From Eucalyptus grandis (taxonomy: Eukaryota; Streptophyta; Magnoliopsida; Myrtales; Myrtaceae), in assembly GCF_016545825.1 (NCBI RefSeq), contig NC_052614.1, positions 20,788,559-20,852,558 of the forward strand: a stretch of 64,000 bases of DNA, given 5' to 3'. Under the pieces are notes generated by a model. That model saw only the letters and a program-made list of their open reading frames with translations. It was not told the DNA's origin and searched no databases. Shown here piece after piece: positions 1-10,570 of this stretch (its first letter is position 1; the number at the start of each line of letters is the position of its first letter). A program made the position numbers and the translations under genes.

Positions 1-1195
1 TTTTTTTTTTGGTATTTTGGCATTCTTTAGTTATTTGAGCAACTTTGGTAGAACCATCAATCTACCAAAATGGAAAAAGAAACAGAGCCTTGCTTTATAT
101 GACCCAAAAATTGGATAACAATTACCGCAACTGACTCTCAAATACTGGATTAGCTGGAGAATTAGATCGTCTTCTTCTTTAACTGCTTAAAAATGACTTC
201 TTACGCCACAGAAAAAAAGAGTGACCTATTAGTAGAACATACTGATACCTAGACTGATACCTAGAGTTTGCCCTGGGCCGTGTATTTTCATATTGTTCAC
301 ATTTGAGAAAAGTATCACATGCATCAAAAATCAATGAGGCAAACAAATGGGTTTTCACAAAACAGAATAATTACCTTGGACAAATCGACAATAAGTTTCT
401 CTTGTGATGGACCTGGAAGAGGGCGGACATGTCCTTAGAGCAAACTCCATTACTTCTCGCAATTTCCTAAGATTCCCAAACTCAATCACATTGTGAATTC
501 ATTCATCTGTCCGTTGCCTGAATCAGTCACATTTTGTTCATAGAATTGAGCACGAACACTTGGAAACATTTGCAGATGATGTTCGTGGAGGAGACTGAAA
601 GTCATTCAAACCTGCGAGAATAGTTCGTACTATCAAGGTAAGCTAATAAATGACATTATATCCAAACTAATAGCAGCAAAACATCCAAAGATTAGTTCGA
701 TTCCTGTCAGCTCTTGTATGTTGGTAGCGTAAGCTAACAGATGTTACTTTGTGTGACAGGATAATAGTATATTCATTCTAACAGCAGCAACTTACTTCTA
801 GAGTCGAGCTCAGTGCCAGGTTTTGGAGGCCCTACAGTCAATGGCGAGTTGTTCTGAGGATAGTAGATTTTGGTCTCCATCATTGATCCTTCTGCATCTG
901 TTTCCCTCGCATCTTCCTAGTACAAGAAAAAATGAATCAGTCTTCTCTTCTCCTGGTATTGTAGCATGAGAAAATTTAAATATCATCCAATCCATCTGCT
1001 TTGAAGTCCGAACATTCCAATGATTTTTTATCATAGCTAAGGTACACTGCATATTTTATTTTACTTATGGATTATGTAGGAAATTCAATGAATTGCTCAT
1101 AATTAACTGGTTGATGTATAGTAGAAATGGGGGCACTAAGTACTAGAATATGATTTTGTGATAATTTATTAGTCAAATGGCCATTCGTTTCATTA
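1..1195. repeat. 1-kb shared flanking module, copy 1
   Basis: This stretch recurs at about 20690-21878 and 59790-60800 with small indels. Shared landmarks are the T-run followed by a GGCATTCTTTAG-like string at the start, the block around 500-600 (a minus-strand reading containing LHEHHLQMF), and the block around 838-1040. In each place it lies on the 3' side of a minus-strand TNL or TNL relic, so it travels with the cluster unit. Minus-strand reading gives short exon-like open stretches but no family I recognise. It is treated as duplicated cluster DNA, not as a gene. Confidence 0.75.
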
Positions 1196-1339
1196 TCATA
1201 GACTAATAGGACACTTGTCAATATGGGTTTAAAATATACATGTTTTTTTACTCTGGATTCCCTTTATCTGAACAATTGCTAAATATTTTTAATCTAACTT
1301 AACCTTCTTGATACAAAGATTTTTATAATGTAACTTGTA

Positions 1340-1620
1340 TCATTTTCCACATATATAAGCACATTGTACAGCACGTTGGAAACTAACTATGCAAACGAGT
1401 GCTAGCAGATCTATCATAATCCATAGCTTTATTAATCTCCGGCAAATATCCATATGAAAGGACTTGATGAACTCAACAAAACTATTTAGCAGTATAATGA
1501 TTATATATTTATTAACTATGTACATATTCCACCAACAATTTATTGTCTACTTCATAGTTCACTCTGATTAGATTTAGCTACTAGGAAAAAAAAAAACACA
1601 TACGTTCTGCCATTTGAGTA
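1340..1620 (-). pseudogene. Relic of a TNL linker/first-LRR exon
   Basis: Minus-strand sequence here resembles the region at 4375-4600 just upstream of and including the short TNL exon of copy C. The similarity covers VEFIK, a cysteine-arginine/lysine segment and the following AT-rich intron-like stretch. It is a second, more decayed copy of the 5' half of that exon, lying about 750 bp downstream of the long LRR exon. The same arrangement recurs at 60840-61110 in copy D. It is not expected to be coding. Confidence 0.5.
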
Positions 1621-2336
1621 ATAAAGATGTACGTGATATCATAAACTATATGTTTTGTACAGGCATCTCCCTTATTTTCACGAATTTTTCCGTTTAACTT
1701 AGACAGGAAAAAATATGAATATGAAGCAATATTTAAAATTTAGACAAATGATGGAGTTGTACCATTTCGCATGCTTGCCTTTCTAAGGTGAATGCCGAAC
1801 CACACAGTTACAGTTTGCTATGCATAGCTTGATAAGTAGAACATTGTTGACCAGTGGGTATTGCATATAAGCTCTGTTTCTGGTATATCTTTTTCTACTA
1901 TTTTTCCTTTTCTCATGACTCACCCAATGAGTACCACTTCAAATCTTTCATAATACATAAATCGTACATTTGTTTCTATATATTCATTTGTTCATTCTAA
2001 ATTCTAAAGGAAAAGTGTAAAGAAGTGTGATTTTTATCTTTGCTTGGCGAAATACTAATATGATCATTGTTCAGTTATGTAAAGGATCTTTGTTAAGCAC
2101 ACTGCTTGTGTAAGAAACAATTGACACACTCACCATTGGATGGTTGACACATGGAAAAATTCAATTACAAAACTAACTTCAGACAGTAAAATAATGAATG
2201 TTTCTTTCACACTAATAGTGGACCTAACAATAATCATAGATTTATTTAAAGAAGTATGAATTAATACATGCAAGAGAGAGATAGACAGAGAGACAAGGAA
2301 GCAAACGGAACAAGCGAAAATGAGGAAATGTGATGC
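1621..2336. other. 3' flank of TNL copy C, no gene seen
   Basis: AT-rich sequence downstream of the LRR stop on the minus strand. It is closely matched at 61110-61610 and, more loosely, at 4600-5180, 25395-25660 and 29654-29823. A short purine-rich GAGAGA stretch at 2272-2295 lies just past the stop. I see no coding potential. Its value is as a marker showing that the cluster unit, not only the exons, was duplicated. Confidence 0.6.
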
Positions 2337-4094
2337 CTACTTCATGCGTTTCTGGAAAAATGAAAATTTGAAAAATAAGCGAAAGGTATGAGGAAGGCGC
2401 ACCTCGTTGAATGTCATTATCATCATGATAAGAATCATCTCTTTGTAACCTCGGTAAGTACCCTCATAACTACTTAGTTTCATGCAACCCCATACTTCTA
2501 TCCTGCATTCATTTGGTATCTTTGAGTTGGATCCATTAGTCAACCTTTCCAAAGATCCACACCTGGAAAGATACAAAAATCCCAAAAGCTCCAATTCCTC
2601 AAGGCCCTCAACAACCCGTAGCCCATTGCATTGGTAGATCCGCAAACCCTTCAGCTTCTTTGAGTTTGATAAACCGCGCAATCCTTCCAGGGACTCGCAG
2701 TAGCCAACTCTAAGTTCCTCTAATGAATCTATTGTACTATGAAATTGAATTTCAAGTAGCTTTGGGCAATCTAAAACTTCCATTTTATAGAGCTTCCTCA
2801 GGCTTGATGAAATTACTGACAACCGCTCGAGAAACCCACATTCTCGCACACCTAAATTTCTCAATAGTTCAAGCCCATTCAATTGAATTTCCCTCAGTGG
2901 AGAGCTATGAAGACACAATATGGACAGATTTTTCAAGTTGGAAAATTGTGGTCCAACAACTATCGAGTTGAAATTGTCCATACTAGATAAAGTGAGTTCT
3001 CTAAGTCGAGGTAGGCAACCCAACTCTGTTGACGAAATGGGAACATTGGAAAGGCCCCAGCTCAACTTCTCCAGCTTAGATAACTTTCCAACCCATTGCA
3101 ATTGGAAAGTTTGCATTGGGTTTGATGATTGGGCAAGTGCTTGTCCAAAGCCATTAGACAGAAGCATTTCCACTAGATTCGTGAGGTTACAGAGATCCGG
3201 AACTAACCGCAACAATGTCGAGTGAACACGTAGACAATGCAAACTTGAGGGAAGCTTTGGCAACTTTTGAAGCTCATTACAATGTGTTAAATCCAGCTTT
3301 TGGAGTCGCATGAGGTAATTGATTGCCATCGGCACTGCACTAATACGGGTATATGAAATGTCGAGGATGCGTAGAGACAATAGTTTGCCAATTTCAGTTG
3401 GAAGTTCACCTGCAAGTTGTTCACAATGTTCGGCATAAAGCTCCTCCAACTTCTCTAGCATCTCAATACTAGCAGGTAACCTCCTTATTGGACAAAATCC
3501 AATCCTCATCACCTTCAATTGCTTGAGATTTATTATCGAATCAGGTAACTCAACAATGTTTGTCCCTGAGAGATTCAACTTCTGTAACGATGTCAAGTTG
3601 CCTATTGATTCTGGAAGTTCCCCCAAATTTCGACAGTATTTGAGTGAAAGAAACTCGAGTTGCGTAAGCTCTCCAATAGAAATTGGAAGTTCCACAATTG
3701 GCGTGCCTGATAGATTCAAGAATGACAGATGTTTTGCATTGCCAATTGAATCGGGTAAACTTGTAATTCTTGAGGATGATATATCCAACTTAGACAATGA
3801 TCCTAATTTCCCTATAGAGTATGGAAGTTTCTCCATTTGGGAGCACTTTTTGATAGAGAAGTGCTTCAGATTCACTAGTCCTCCAATCTCTTCGGGCAAA
3901 GTTCGAAGATTCGTACACCAAATTATGTCCAAGTGAGTAAGAACTTTCATCTTCCCAATTGAGGAGTCAAAGTTTCGCAAGTTTAGACAATAGTGAAAAT
4001 ACAATGTCTCTAAACTTGGGCATCCAAAAGAGTCCGGAGTCCATTTCAATTCACCATATCTTGTGTGATAAGGAACTTTCAGTTTTTCTAACAT
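2337..4094 (-). pseudogene. TNL copy C, long LRR exon (open frame)
   Basis: This is the leucine-rich-repeat exon of a TIR-NB-ARC-LRR protein, open for 585 codons from the acceptor-adjacent ATG at 4094 to a stop at 2337. The translation holds more than fifteen 22-24 residue repeats of the type LPxSIGxLxxLxxLxL, then the C-terminal CPKLLEI and CGSLERL repeats typical of TNLs. The exon begins right after a TTTTACAG acceptor, so its ATG is probably not the true start. No TIR or NB-ARC exon belongs to it: 5' of its short partner exon there is only the 3' end of copy A. In a TNL this region would give effector specificity and autoinhibition. It is an orphan LRR block, nearly identical to copy D. 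Confidence 0.8.
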
Positions 4095-4192
4095 CTGTAA
4101 AAGTAGCTAAAACATTCTCAGTGAGGGGTCAAAGAAACAAAAATATACTATGTTGAGAGGACAAAAGTACGAATTCAGACTTTCAAAACTTT

Positions 4193-4498
4193 TCATCCAC
4201 CACAGTTTTTGGTGTTTCTATCGTGTGAAAGTTCGAAAATTACTAGATTTTTGAGGTGCAAATTGGCCATTCTACAATCTAGAGGTGGAAAACCCCAAGA
4301 AAGCCATCTTAGCTTCAGGCGATGATTGTTGACATCTCCAACAAAACTCCCTGGTTTTATTAGCTTTTGACATGTATTCATAAAAAAGAACTTGATGAAC
4401 TCAACATAATTATCCAAAGATTTAGCAGTATATTGATTCAATATCCATGAAGTATTTAGATATTTCACCCAAATTTTATTGGCTACTTTGTATATCAC
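4193..4498 (-). pseudogene. TNL copy C, linker/first-LRR exon with nonsense codon
   Basis: Minus-strand sequence matches the 285-nt exon of copy A: FVGDVNN, LRWLSWGFPPLDCRMANL and a following NLV-F-LS segment. In copy A the exon ends with a GGWNILK segment before a GTATG donor. Here the Trp codon is TGA and the donor region reads AAA then GTCTG. Copy D carries the same TGA. The exon would lead into 4094 across a short intron of about 100 bp. The open stretch as delimited runs past the real 5' exon edge into intron sequence. Confidence 0.65.
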
Positions 4499-5783
4499 TC
4501 TAATCAGATTCAGCTATTAGGAAAAGAAAACAATATGTTTTTCTAGATAAACAGATATCATGAATTATATGTTCTGTACGGGCACCTCTATTTTTTACAG
4601 AATTCTTTCTATTTAATAGAAAACTTGAATAAATCCTTTGACAAGAAAAATTTGTAATATCAAGCAATATGTAAAATTAGGGCAAATGATAAAGTTGTAG
4701 TATTTCATGTGCTTGGCTTCTAATGGACAATACCAAACCATACGTTAGTCGAGAGGGGTAGCAGGATAAGTAGAACATTTTTGACAAGTGGGTATTGCAT
4801 ATAAGCTACCTCTGCTTTTGGTATATCTTTTTTTCACTATTACTCCTTTTCTCGTGGCTCAACCAATTGTAACACCTCAAATCTTTCAAAATACATTAAT
4901 TATATATTCGTCTCTATATATTTATCTTTTTCATTTTAAAATATGAAGGGAAAGTGTAGTTGTTTAAAAGAAATCTATTCAAACAGTTAACTACAATTAA
5001 GCTTCTACTTTTGTGCCCATGCGCGAGATTTTTATCTTTGGTTGGAGAAATATTGACACAATCACTTTCTTGTTTAGATGAAGGATCTTTATTACGTCAA
5101 TTGCCAGTGTAAGAAATAATTATACTCATAATTGTATGGTTGACATGTGAAAGAGTTAATAATCATCTCAAGTGTCTACCTTCTAGACTATTCACTAAGT
5201 GCATCTATGTGTCTAGATTAACGAGGCAACCCCCTATAGGCAAAAATTCTGTAATTGAAATTTACTTTTACTAAAGTGATATTTTAGGATCTCTATCTCC
5301 TACCTTAAACTCATCTCTCTGCTTACGGATTCCCCCATATTTGAAAGAAAATTTCGTATTAATTTAGTTTTAGGGAATGTTTATTATTTTCGTTTTATCA
5401 CAAAGATCTCTAGAGACTGCAACTTATTTTCTGAAAACGACCTTAATTTCATTTTGCTATACTTAAGCTCTTCGATATTTGAGACTATATTGAGTTCACG
5501 GAAGATAAAATTTTCATCCAACACATTCGAGAAAAAGAAATTTTCTCATTTCACCAACGCGAGAAGAATTTTGGGTCCGTAGAAGAGACCATACCTGTAC
5601 GATGAGCGGTTGGCCACGTTCGAAGAACCACGCCGCACCCTCCTGAAAGGAAATAAGCCGAGTATTGAGAAATGTTAACAGAGAAAGAACCACACGACGC
5701 GGCTGTCTGCGTAACTTAGAGAGAGAGAGATGAAAGTAAACGGACCAAGGGAAAGGAAAGTCATGCCTAGCGTCTGCGTTTCC
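4499..5783. other. Flank between copies A and C, no gene seen
   Basis: AT-rich spacer. 4510-5180 resembles the 3' flanks of the other TNL copies. 5180-5640 shows no match I could place inside the window and no convincing reading frame. 5640-5783 is the immediate 3' region of copy A, including a GAGAGA run near 5720. This is where the TIR and NB-ARC exons of copy C should be, and they are absent. Confidence 0.5.
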
Positions 5784-7440
5784 TTAAAATTTAAATTTGA
5801 AAAATAAGTGAAGGGTGGAAGGAAGGCACACCTGGTTTAATCCCCTCCTCGTCCAGTCAAGAATCTCGTCTCTATAATCCCCGTAACGGCCATAACCGAA
5901 ACCTGGTAACTTCTTGCAGTCATATACATGTATCAAGCATTTATTTGGTATCTTTGAGTTGGATGGATTAGTCAACACTTTCAACGATGGACACGTGTAG
6001 AAGGATAAAGTCTTCAGCTTCTTCGAGTTTGATAAACCATACAACCCTCCTAGGGATTTGCAGCGATATACATTGAGATGCTCCAATGATTCCATCGTAC
6101 CGAGAAATCGAATTTGAAGTAGCTTTGGGCAATTTTTAACTTCCATTCTGCAAAGCTTCCTCAAGCTCAATGAAATAACTGACAATCCCTCGAGAAATTC
6201 GCAATATGTTACAATCAAATCTCCCAATAGTTCAAGCCCATCAAGTTGAATCTCCTTTAGTGGACAGCGAAAAGATGCAATGTTGACAAATTTTTCAAGT
6301 GCGAAAATTGTGGTCCAACGACTACCGAGTCGAAACTATCCATGTGAGGTAAGGTGAGTTTTTTAAGTCGAGGTAAGCAACCCAACTCTGATGACGGCAC
6401 GGAATGATCTGAAAGGCACAACTCCAACCGCTCCAGCTTAGATAACTTCCCAACCCATTGCAATTGAAGAGTTGATGCTTGCGCAAGTGCTTGTCCAGAG
6501 TTGTTGGACAGCTCCAAAGTCACTAGATTTGTGAGGTAACTAAGATCCGGAACTAACCGCAATGATGTTGATTTAACACGTAGGCAATTCAAACTTGAGG
6601 GAAGTTTTGGCAGCTCTTGAAGCTCATTACAAAATGATAGATCCAGCTCTTGGAGTTGCGTGAGGGAATCAATTGTCGTCGGGACTGCACCAACACTAGT
6701 TTGCGATATGTCTAGGATACTTGGAGGCAATAGTTTGCCAGTTGTAGTTGGGAGTTCGCCCGCAAGTTGTTGACAATTTCGGACATTGAGCTCCTTCATG
6801 CCCTCTAGCATTCCAATACCAGCTGGCAACCTCTGTATTGGACAGGATGACATCCTCAGCACCTTCAACTGGTTGAGATTCTTTATCGAATTAGGTAACT
6901 CAACAATTTTTGTCCCTGAGAGATACAACATCTCGTAATTTTGTCAAATAACCTAATGATTCTGGAAGCTCCACAAAATTATGACAACCAGAGAGTGAAA
7001 GGAATTCGAGTTGCATAAGCTCTAAAATAGAAATTGGAAGTTCCGCGATTGACGTGCATGATAGATCAAGGAATGATAGGTTCTTTGCATTGCCAATAGA
7101 ATCGGGTAAAATTGTAATTTTTGTTTGTGCTATATTCAACTTAGACAATGATGCTAATTTCCTGATGTCCGGAAGCTTGTTGATTTTGGAGCACCCGTAG
7201 AGAGAAAAGTGCTTGATTCACTAGTCCTCCAATCTCTTTCGGCAAATTTCGAAGACTTCCGCACCAATTAATTTTCAAGTGAGTAAGATCTTTTAGTTTC
7301 CCAATAGAGGAGTCAACTTCTTGCAAGGATTGACAGTGAGCAAGAGAGAGTATCTCCAAACTCACGCATCCGAAAAAGTCCAAAGTTTGTTTCAATCCAC
7401 CACAACTGATGAGAGAAAGAACTTTCAATTTGTTTTCCAT
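5784..7440 (-). pseudogene. TNL copy A, exon 4: LRR domain, multiply frameshifted
   Basis: Starts with ATGGAAAAC directly after a CTTTGCAG acceptor. LRR sequence is recognisable throughout but split among four frames: 7440-7210, 7148-6940, 6931-6260 and 6227-5784. The same repeats as copies B, C and D can be followed in order (LPDSIGNAKNLSFL, ELPISILEL, GELPTTTGKLL, ELPKLPSSLNCLRV), with the C-terminal CPKLLQI and NPSNSKIPNKC segments. At least three indels separate the blocks. Confidence 0.8.
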
Positions 7441-7525
7441 CTGCAAAGGTCACTAAAATTTTATCGAGAGGATCAAACAGAGAATACTATGTCTATGTTA
7501 AGAGAAAAAAAGTACGAATTCATAC

Positions 7526-7810
7526 CTTCAAAATGTTCCATCCACCCCAATTTTCGGTGTTTTTATTGTTTGAAAGTTTGAAAAGTACTAGATTTTTCAA
7601 GTGCAAATTGGCCATTCTACGATCTAAAGGAGGAAAATGCCAAGAAAGCCATCTTATCTCTTGGAGATAATTGTTGATGTCTCCAACAAAAGTCCCTCTA
7701 TATAACTTGAGAAATTTTAGATTTGGCATCCTCTCAAGTTCTTCATCCACAATGTTGATGGGATCCGAATTATATTGACCTAAATTGAGTGCTTTAACTT
7801 TGTCATTTCT
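7526..7810 (-). pseudogene. TNL copy A, exon 3: linker and first LRR
   Basis: Exactly 285 nt (95 codons) between a TTGGCAG acceptor and a GAAG/GTATG donor, open throughout. It reads KALNLG..., ELERMPNLKFLKL, FVGDINN, RWLSW and GGWNILK, the usual transition from NB-ARC to LRR in TNLs. Because the length is a multiple of three, skipping this exon would keep frame. That matters for copies C and D, which carry a stop in it. Confidence 0.8.
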
Positions 7811-7948
7811 CTGCCAATAGAAACCATCAATGAGTATGAGCTTGCAAACATTAAGTTTGTCCTTTAGAATGCCTAAAAGGAATATCTTAAATGGGAAGTG
7901 GAAAATAATTTCATGGTGGATAATGTATGGATCCTACTTTTACCTTAC

Positions 7949-9034
7949 CTCTTTCGATCTCATTACTTCTAGAGCTTCTTTGTCATTCCACAACCTACTA
8001 AGAGTACATTCCTTTTTAACAATGTCTCTTCCAAGATCTCTCAATTGATCATGCATCCATATAGTATCACCATCAACAATTTTAATTAGACACAAATCGG
8101 TAAGTTTTTTCAATGACTTATGGGGGTAAAGATGGCAAGCATCCCAGAAATAGGCTACCCATAATTTATTTTCAGATATGAAGAAGCATGCGATATCAAG
8201 AAAAACTTCTTTTTCCACATCTCCTAATGCATTATAACTTATCTTCAACTTATCCCGGACTTCATCATGCGGTACATTCTTCAACATTTCCAGCATTTCT
8301 TTCCATATTTCCTCTTTTTGGTCATGAAGATAGGAACCTATGACTTCAAGAGCCAATGGGAGTCCCCCTTGTCATAAATACAACTTCTTGAGAGAGACTT
8401 CGATAAGCATTGGGAGGAGAGACCCCGTTAAATGCATGCAAACTGAAAAGTTCTAGTGCTTTATCACAATCCATTTCCTTCACTTCATAAGCTAATATTT
8501 CCTTCTCTTCATCCAAAATTCGTTTGTCTCTTGTTGTAATGATAATCCTACTCCCGTAACAAAAGTGTCGGGTGCCCAGCTAGTTTCTTAAGTTGTTCTT
8601 TCTTGTCTAGATCGTCTAGAACAATGAGAACTTTCTTAGAACTAGCTCTCCTTCTTATGCTGTCTATCCCTTCATCAGCGTTACTAAAATTTTCTACAAA
8701 TCTAGAATCAGAGATGTCGGATGCCAACTGTTTTTGCAGATTTACTAGGCCATTTCCTTTTGATGATTCTCGAATGTTCCCAATGAAGCTGCATTGGCCA
8801 TCAAACTGAAGGCATAATTCATTGAAAATAATCTTAGCAAGAGTAGTTTTACCGATCCCGCCCATTCCACAAATTCCAACAAAACGCACACCCGTGCCAG
8901 AGTCCACATCTAACAACTTCATTATGGCTTCTACTTGTTTATCTACCCCAACCAATTTGCTGTCCAAAGGTCTTTGTTTTAATTTCAACCTAAGAAGAAC
9001 CTCTTTGACAACGAGTTCAATAACTTCACCATAT
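7949..9034 (-). pseudogene. TNL copy A, exon 2: NB-ARC domain, broken
   Basis: Begins YGEVIELVVKEV after a TTTGTGGCAG acceptor. Motifs in order: GMGGIGKTT P-loop, VLIVLDDLD kinase-2 (final D as in TNLs), RIIITTRD RNBS-B, LALEVIGSYL from the GLPL region, FLDIACFF RNBS-D, IWMHDQLRDLG MHD. Compared with copy B, two single bases are missing between 8535 and 8580, just before RNBS-B, and one is extra near 8367, at the GLPL motif. The donor is AGAG then GTAAGG. The ATPase/switch function is therefore lost in this copy. Confidence 0.85.
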
Positions 9035-9552
9035 CTGCCACAAACACCACACTTTTAGTAAAAGAAAACAAATAAAAATCTCACTAGTACTTCCTAGGAG
9101 ATAGAATTTGAGTTTGGATCACTATTTTTAAGTCCTGGGTAAATTTTATAAGGCCAAAAGAATTTTGGTTAAATAGACTCCGCTGGATATGATTGGTGTT
9201 ATGCCAATAAATTTACAATTGCCCTCTACTTTTGAGAAAGAAGATGTTCCTTTGGGGTCCAAGTTATAGACATCATTCTAAAATTAGATCAAATTCACTC
9301 GTATAACTGTCACTAGCCAAAACGGCCCTGCATATATATGAGAATTAGTGAATTGCCTCTGTTTTTTTCTTCCCGGTGAGAAATGAAATCGTTGCTCATA
9401 TACCCAAAACCGGTTCGTTTACGCCACGTCACCAATATATTTAAACAATATACACCCCTCCAGCTAGTTTTCACTGCCATTTACAAGAACAATAAGAGAA
9501 TAGCATTTGGACTGAAGCTTGAAAACAGTTCCATTAATAAGCATTTACTTAC

Positions 9553-10031
9553 GCTTTCCCTTGGACTTCCCATCCCTTGATCTCAGCCACTTTTCCCAGA
9601 GCCGCCTCCCACCGTTGCCTCATCTCAGCACCATGCCTCTGCTCATGCTTCTCCAAGTCCTTCAGGTACAGTTCCGTCCTGAGCTTGACGTCCAAGGGCG
9701 TGACATCAAAGAAGATGGGTAGAATCTCCGGCTTCCCGGTCGATTCGTTGAGCTCCGTCACTCGAGCGAGCTCGCGAAGGCACCAAGCGCTTGAAGCATA
9801 GCCTTGGGAGAGGACCGGTATGCAGATCTTGGATTCGCCGACCGCTCTCAGGAGATCGTCGATCCGATCACCAGCATGAAGCTCCTCGCTGTCTCTGTAA
9901 GAGGCGATCCCCTGGCCGAGCATGGTCCGATAGAGGCAGTCGGTGAAGGTGTCGCGAGTGTCGGGGCCTCTGAAACTCAAGAACACGTCGTACTGGGTCG
10001 CCGACGCGCCGGAACCACCGGTTGCTGCCAT
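9553..10031 (-). pseudogene. TNL copy A, exon 1: TIR domain
   Basis: 479 nt, open, with phase 2 at the donor (GC then GTAAGT). The start chosen is the ATG at 10031 (MAATGG...), because copy B begins at the matching place; the in-frame ATG 8 codons earlier is not shared. Key TIR features are YDVFLSFRGPDTR near residue 12, the AGDRI loop, ESKICIPVLS, and WCLRELARV, whose Glu falls where the catalytic Glu of plant TIR NADases lies (for example RPS4 and L6). On its own this exon could encode a TIR-only protein, a class known to be active in plants. That is inference here. Confidence 0.88.
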
Positions 10032-10570
10032 GTTTTTGGGGGGCTTCCCTCGCAAAAGGTCTCTCTGTCTCGCTCTGGTTTTTGCCTGATCAGAGTTTGG
10101 AGCCGCTTCGTCGTTAGGGTTAGAAAGTAGAAATCATGTGTGAAGGCACAAACCGATCTCAAGGAATCCCTCAAAAGCCCTCTTCCTCGAAACGGACCCG
10201 CGCCCACGCGCAAGATCTGGATATGCGAGCTTTCGGCCTGGATCGGCATCCGATGCTTAAAGTTAAAGTAAACAAAGAAGGACGTTTGACCCGGTCAAGC
10301 TCCAAAAATATTCCCAAATTCCTTTTTTTTTTTTCTTGTTTTCTTGACGGGCAGGTTAAATCAATTCATCATCAAACCAGGGTGGGTAGCAAGCCATTAC
10401 TGGCAGCTGAGTAACCGAACATTAAACTGCTCAAGCAACGACATTAGCTCCATTTTTTTATTTTTATTTTTTGGTCTTTCTGTTAGTTACTTGGTGCGCA
10501 CTTCACTTGGACGTGTCTTTGCAATTTTAATCATGAGTAAACCCACGGTAAAGAAAATGTGATGCAAGGG
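10032..10570 (-). promoter_or_regulatory. Upstream/5' region of TNL copy A
   Basis: The segment just upstream of the TIR ATG (5' UTR and probable promoter) resembles 34133-34250 of copy B in its first 100 bp. Further up it contains CTGCTCAAGCAACGACATTA around 10425, which is matched at 59272 (ACTACTCAAGCAACAACCTT). No TATA box can be assigned with confidence. It is labelled from position and homology only. Confidence 0.4.

Larger units (their letters stand above)
5784..10031 (-). pseudogene. TNL copy A: TIR-NB-ARC-LRR resistance gene, frameshifted
   Basis: A full-length TNL laid out as four minus-strand exons: TIR 10031-9553, NB-ARC 9034-7949, linker/first LRR 7810-7526, LRR 7440-5784. All inferred introns have GT...AG ends. 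TNLs are intracellular receptors in which the LRR senses a pathogen effector, the NB-ARC exchanges ADP for ATP, and oligomerised TIR domains hydrolyse NAD+ to start immune signalling. The TIR exon is open, but the NB-ARC has net shifts near 8535-8580 and 8367, and the LRR exon shifts near 7205-7240, 6935 and 6260-6290. No full protein can be made from this copy. A truncated TIR-only product from the first exon remains possible. Confidence 0.85.

Noticed and set aside
3523..3936. 137-codon plus-strand open frame, and a similar one at 62956-63327
   Set aside because: Antisense to conserved LRR repeats. The regular repeat code leaves the opposite strand open by chance.
9577..10130. Plus-strand frames opposite the TIR exon
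   Set aside because: They mirror the TIR exon, also occur opposite copy B for the same reason, and have no domain.
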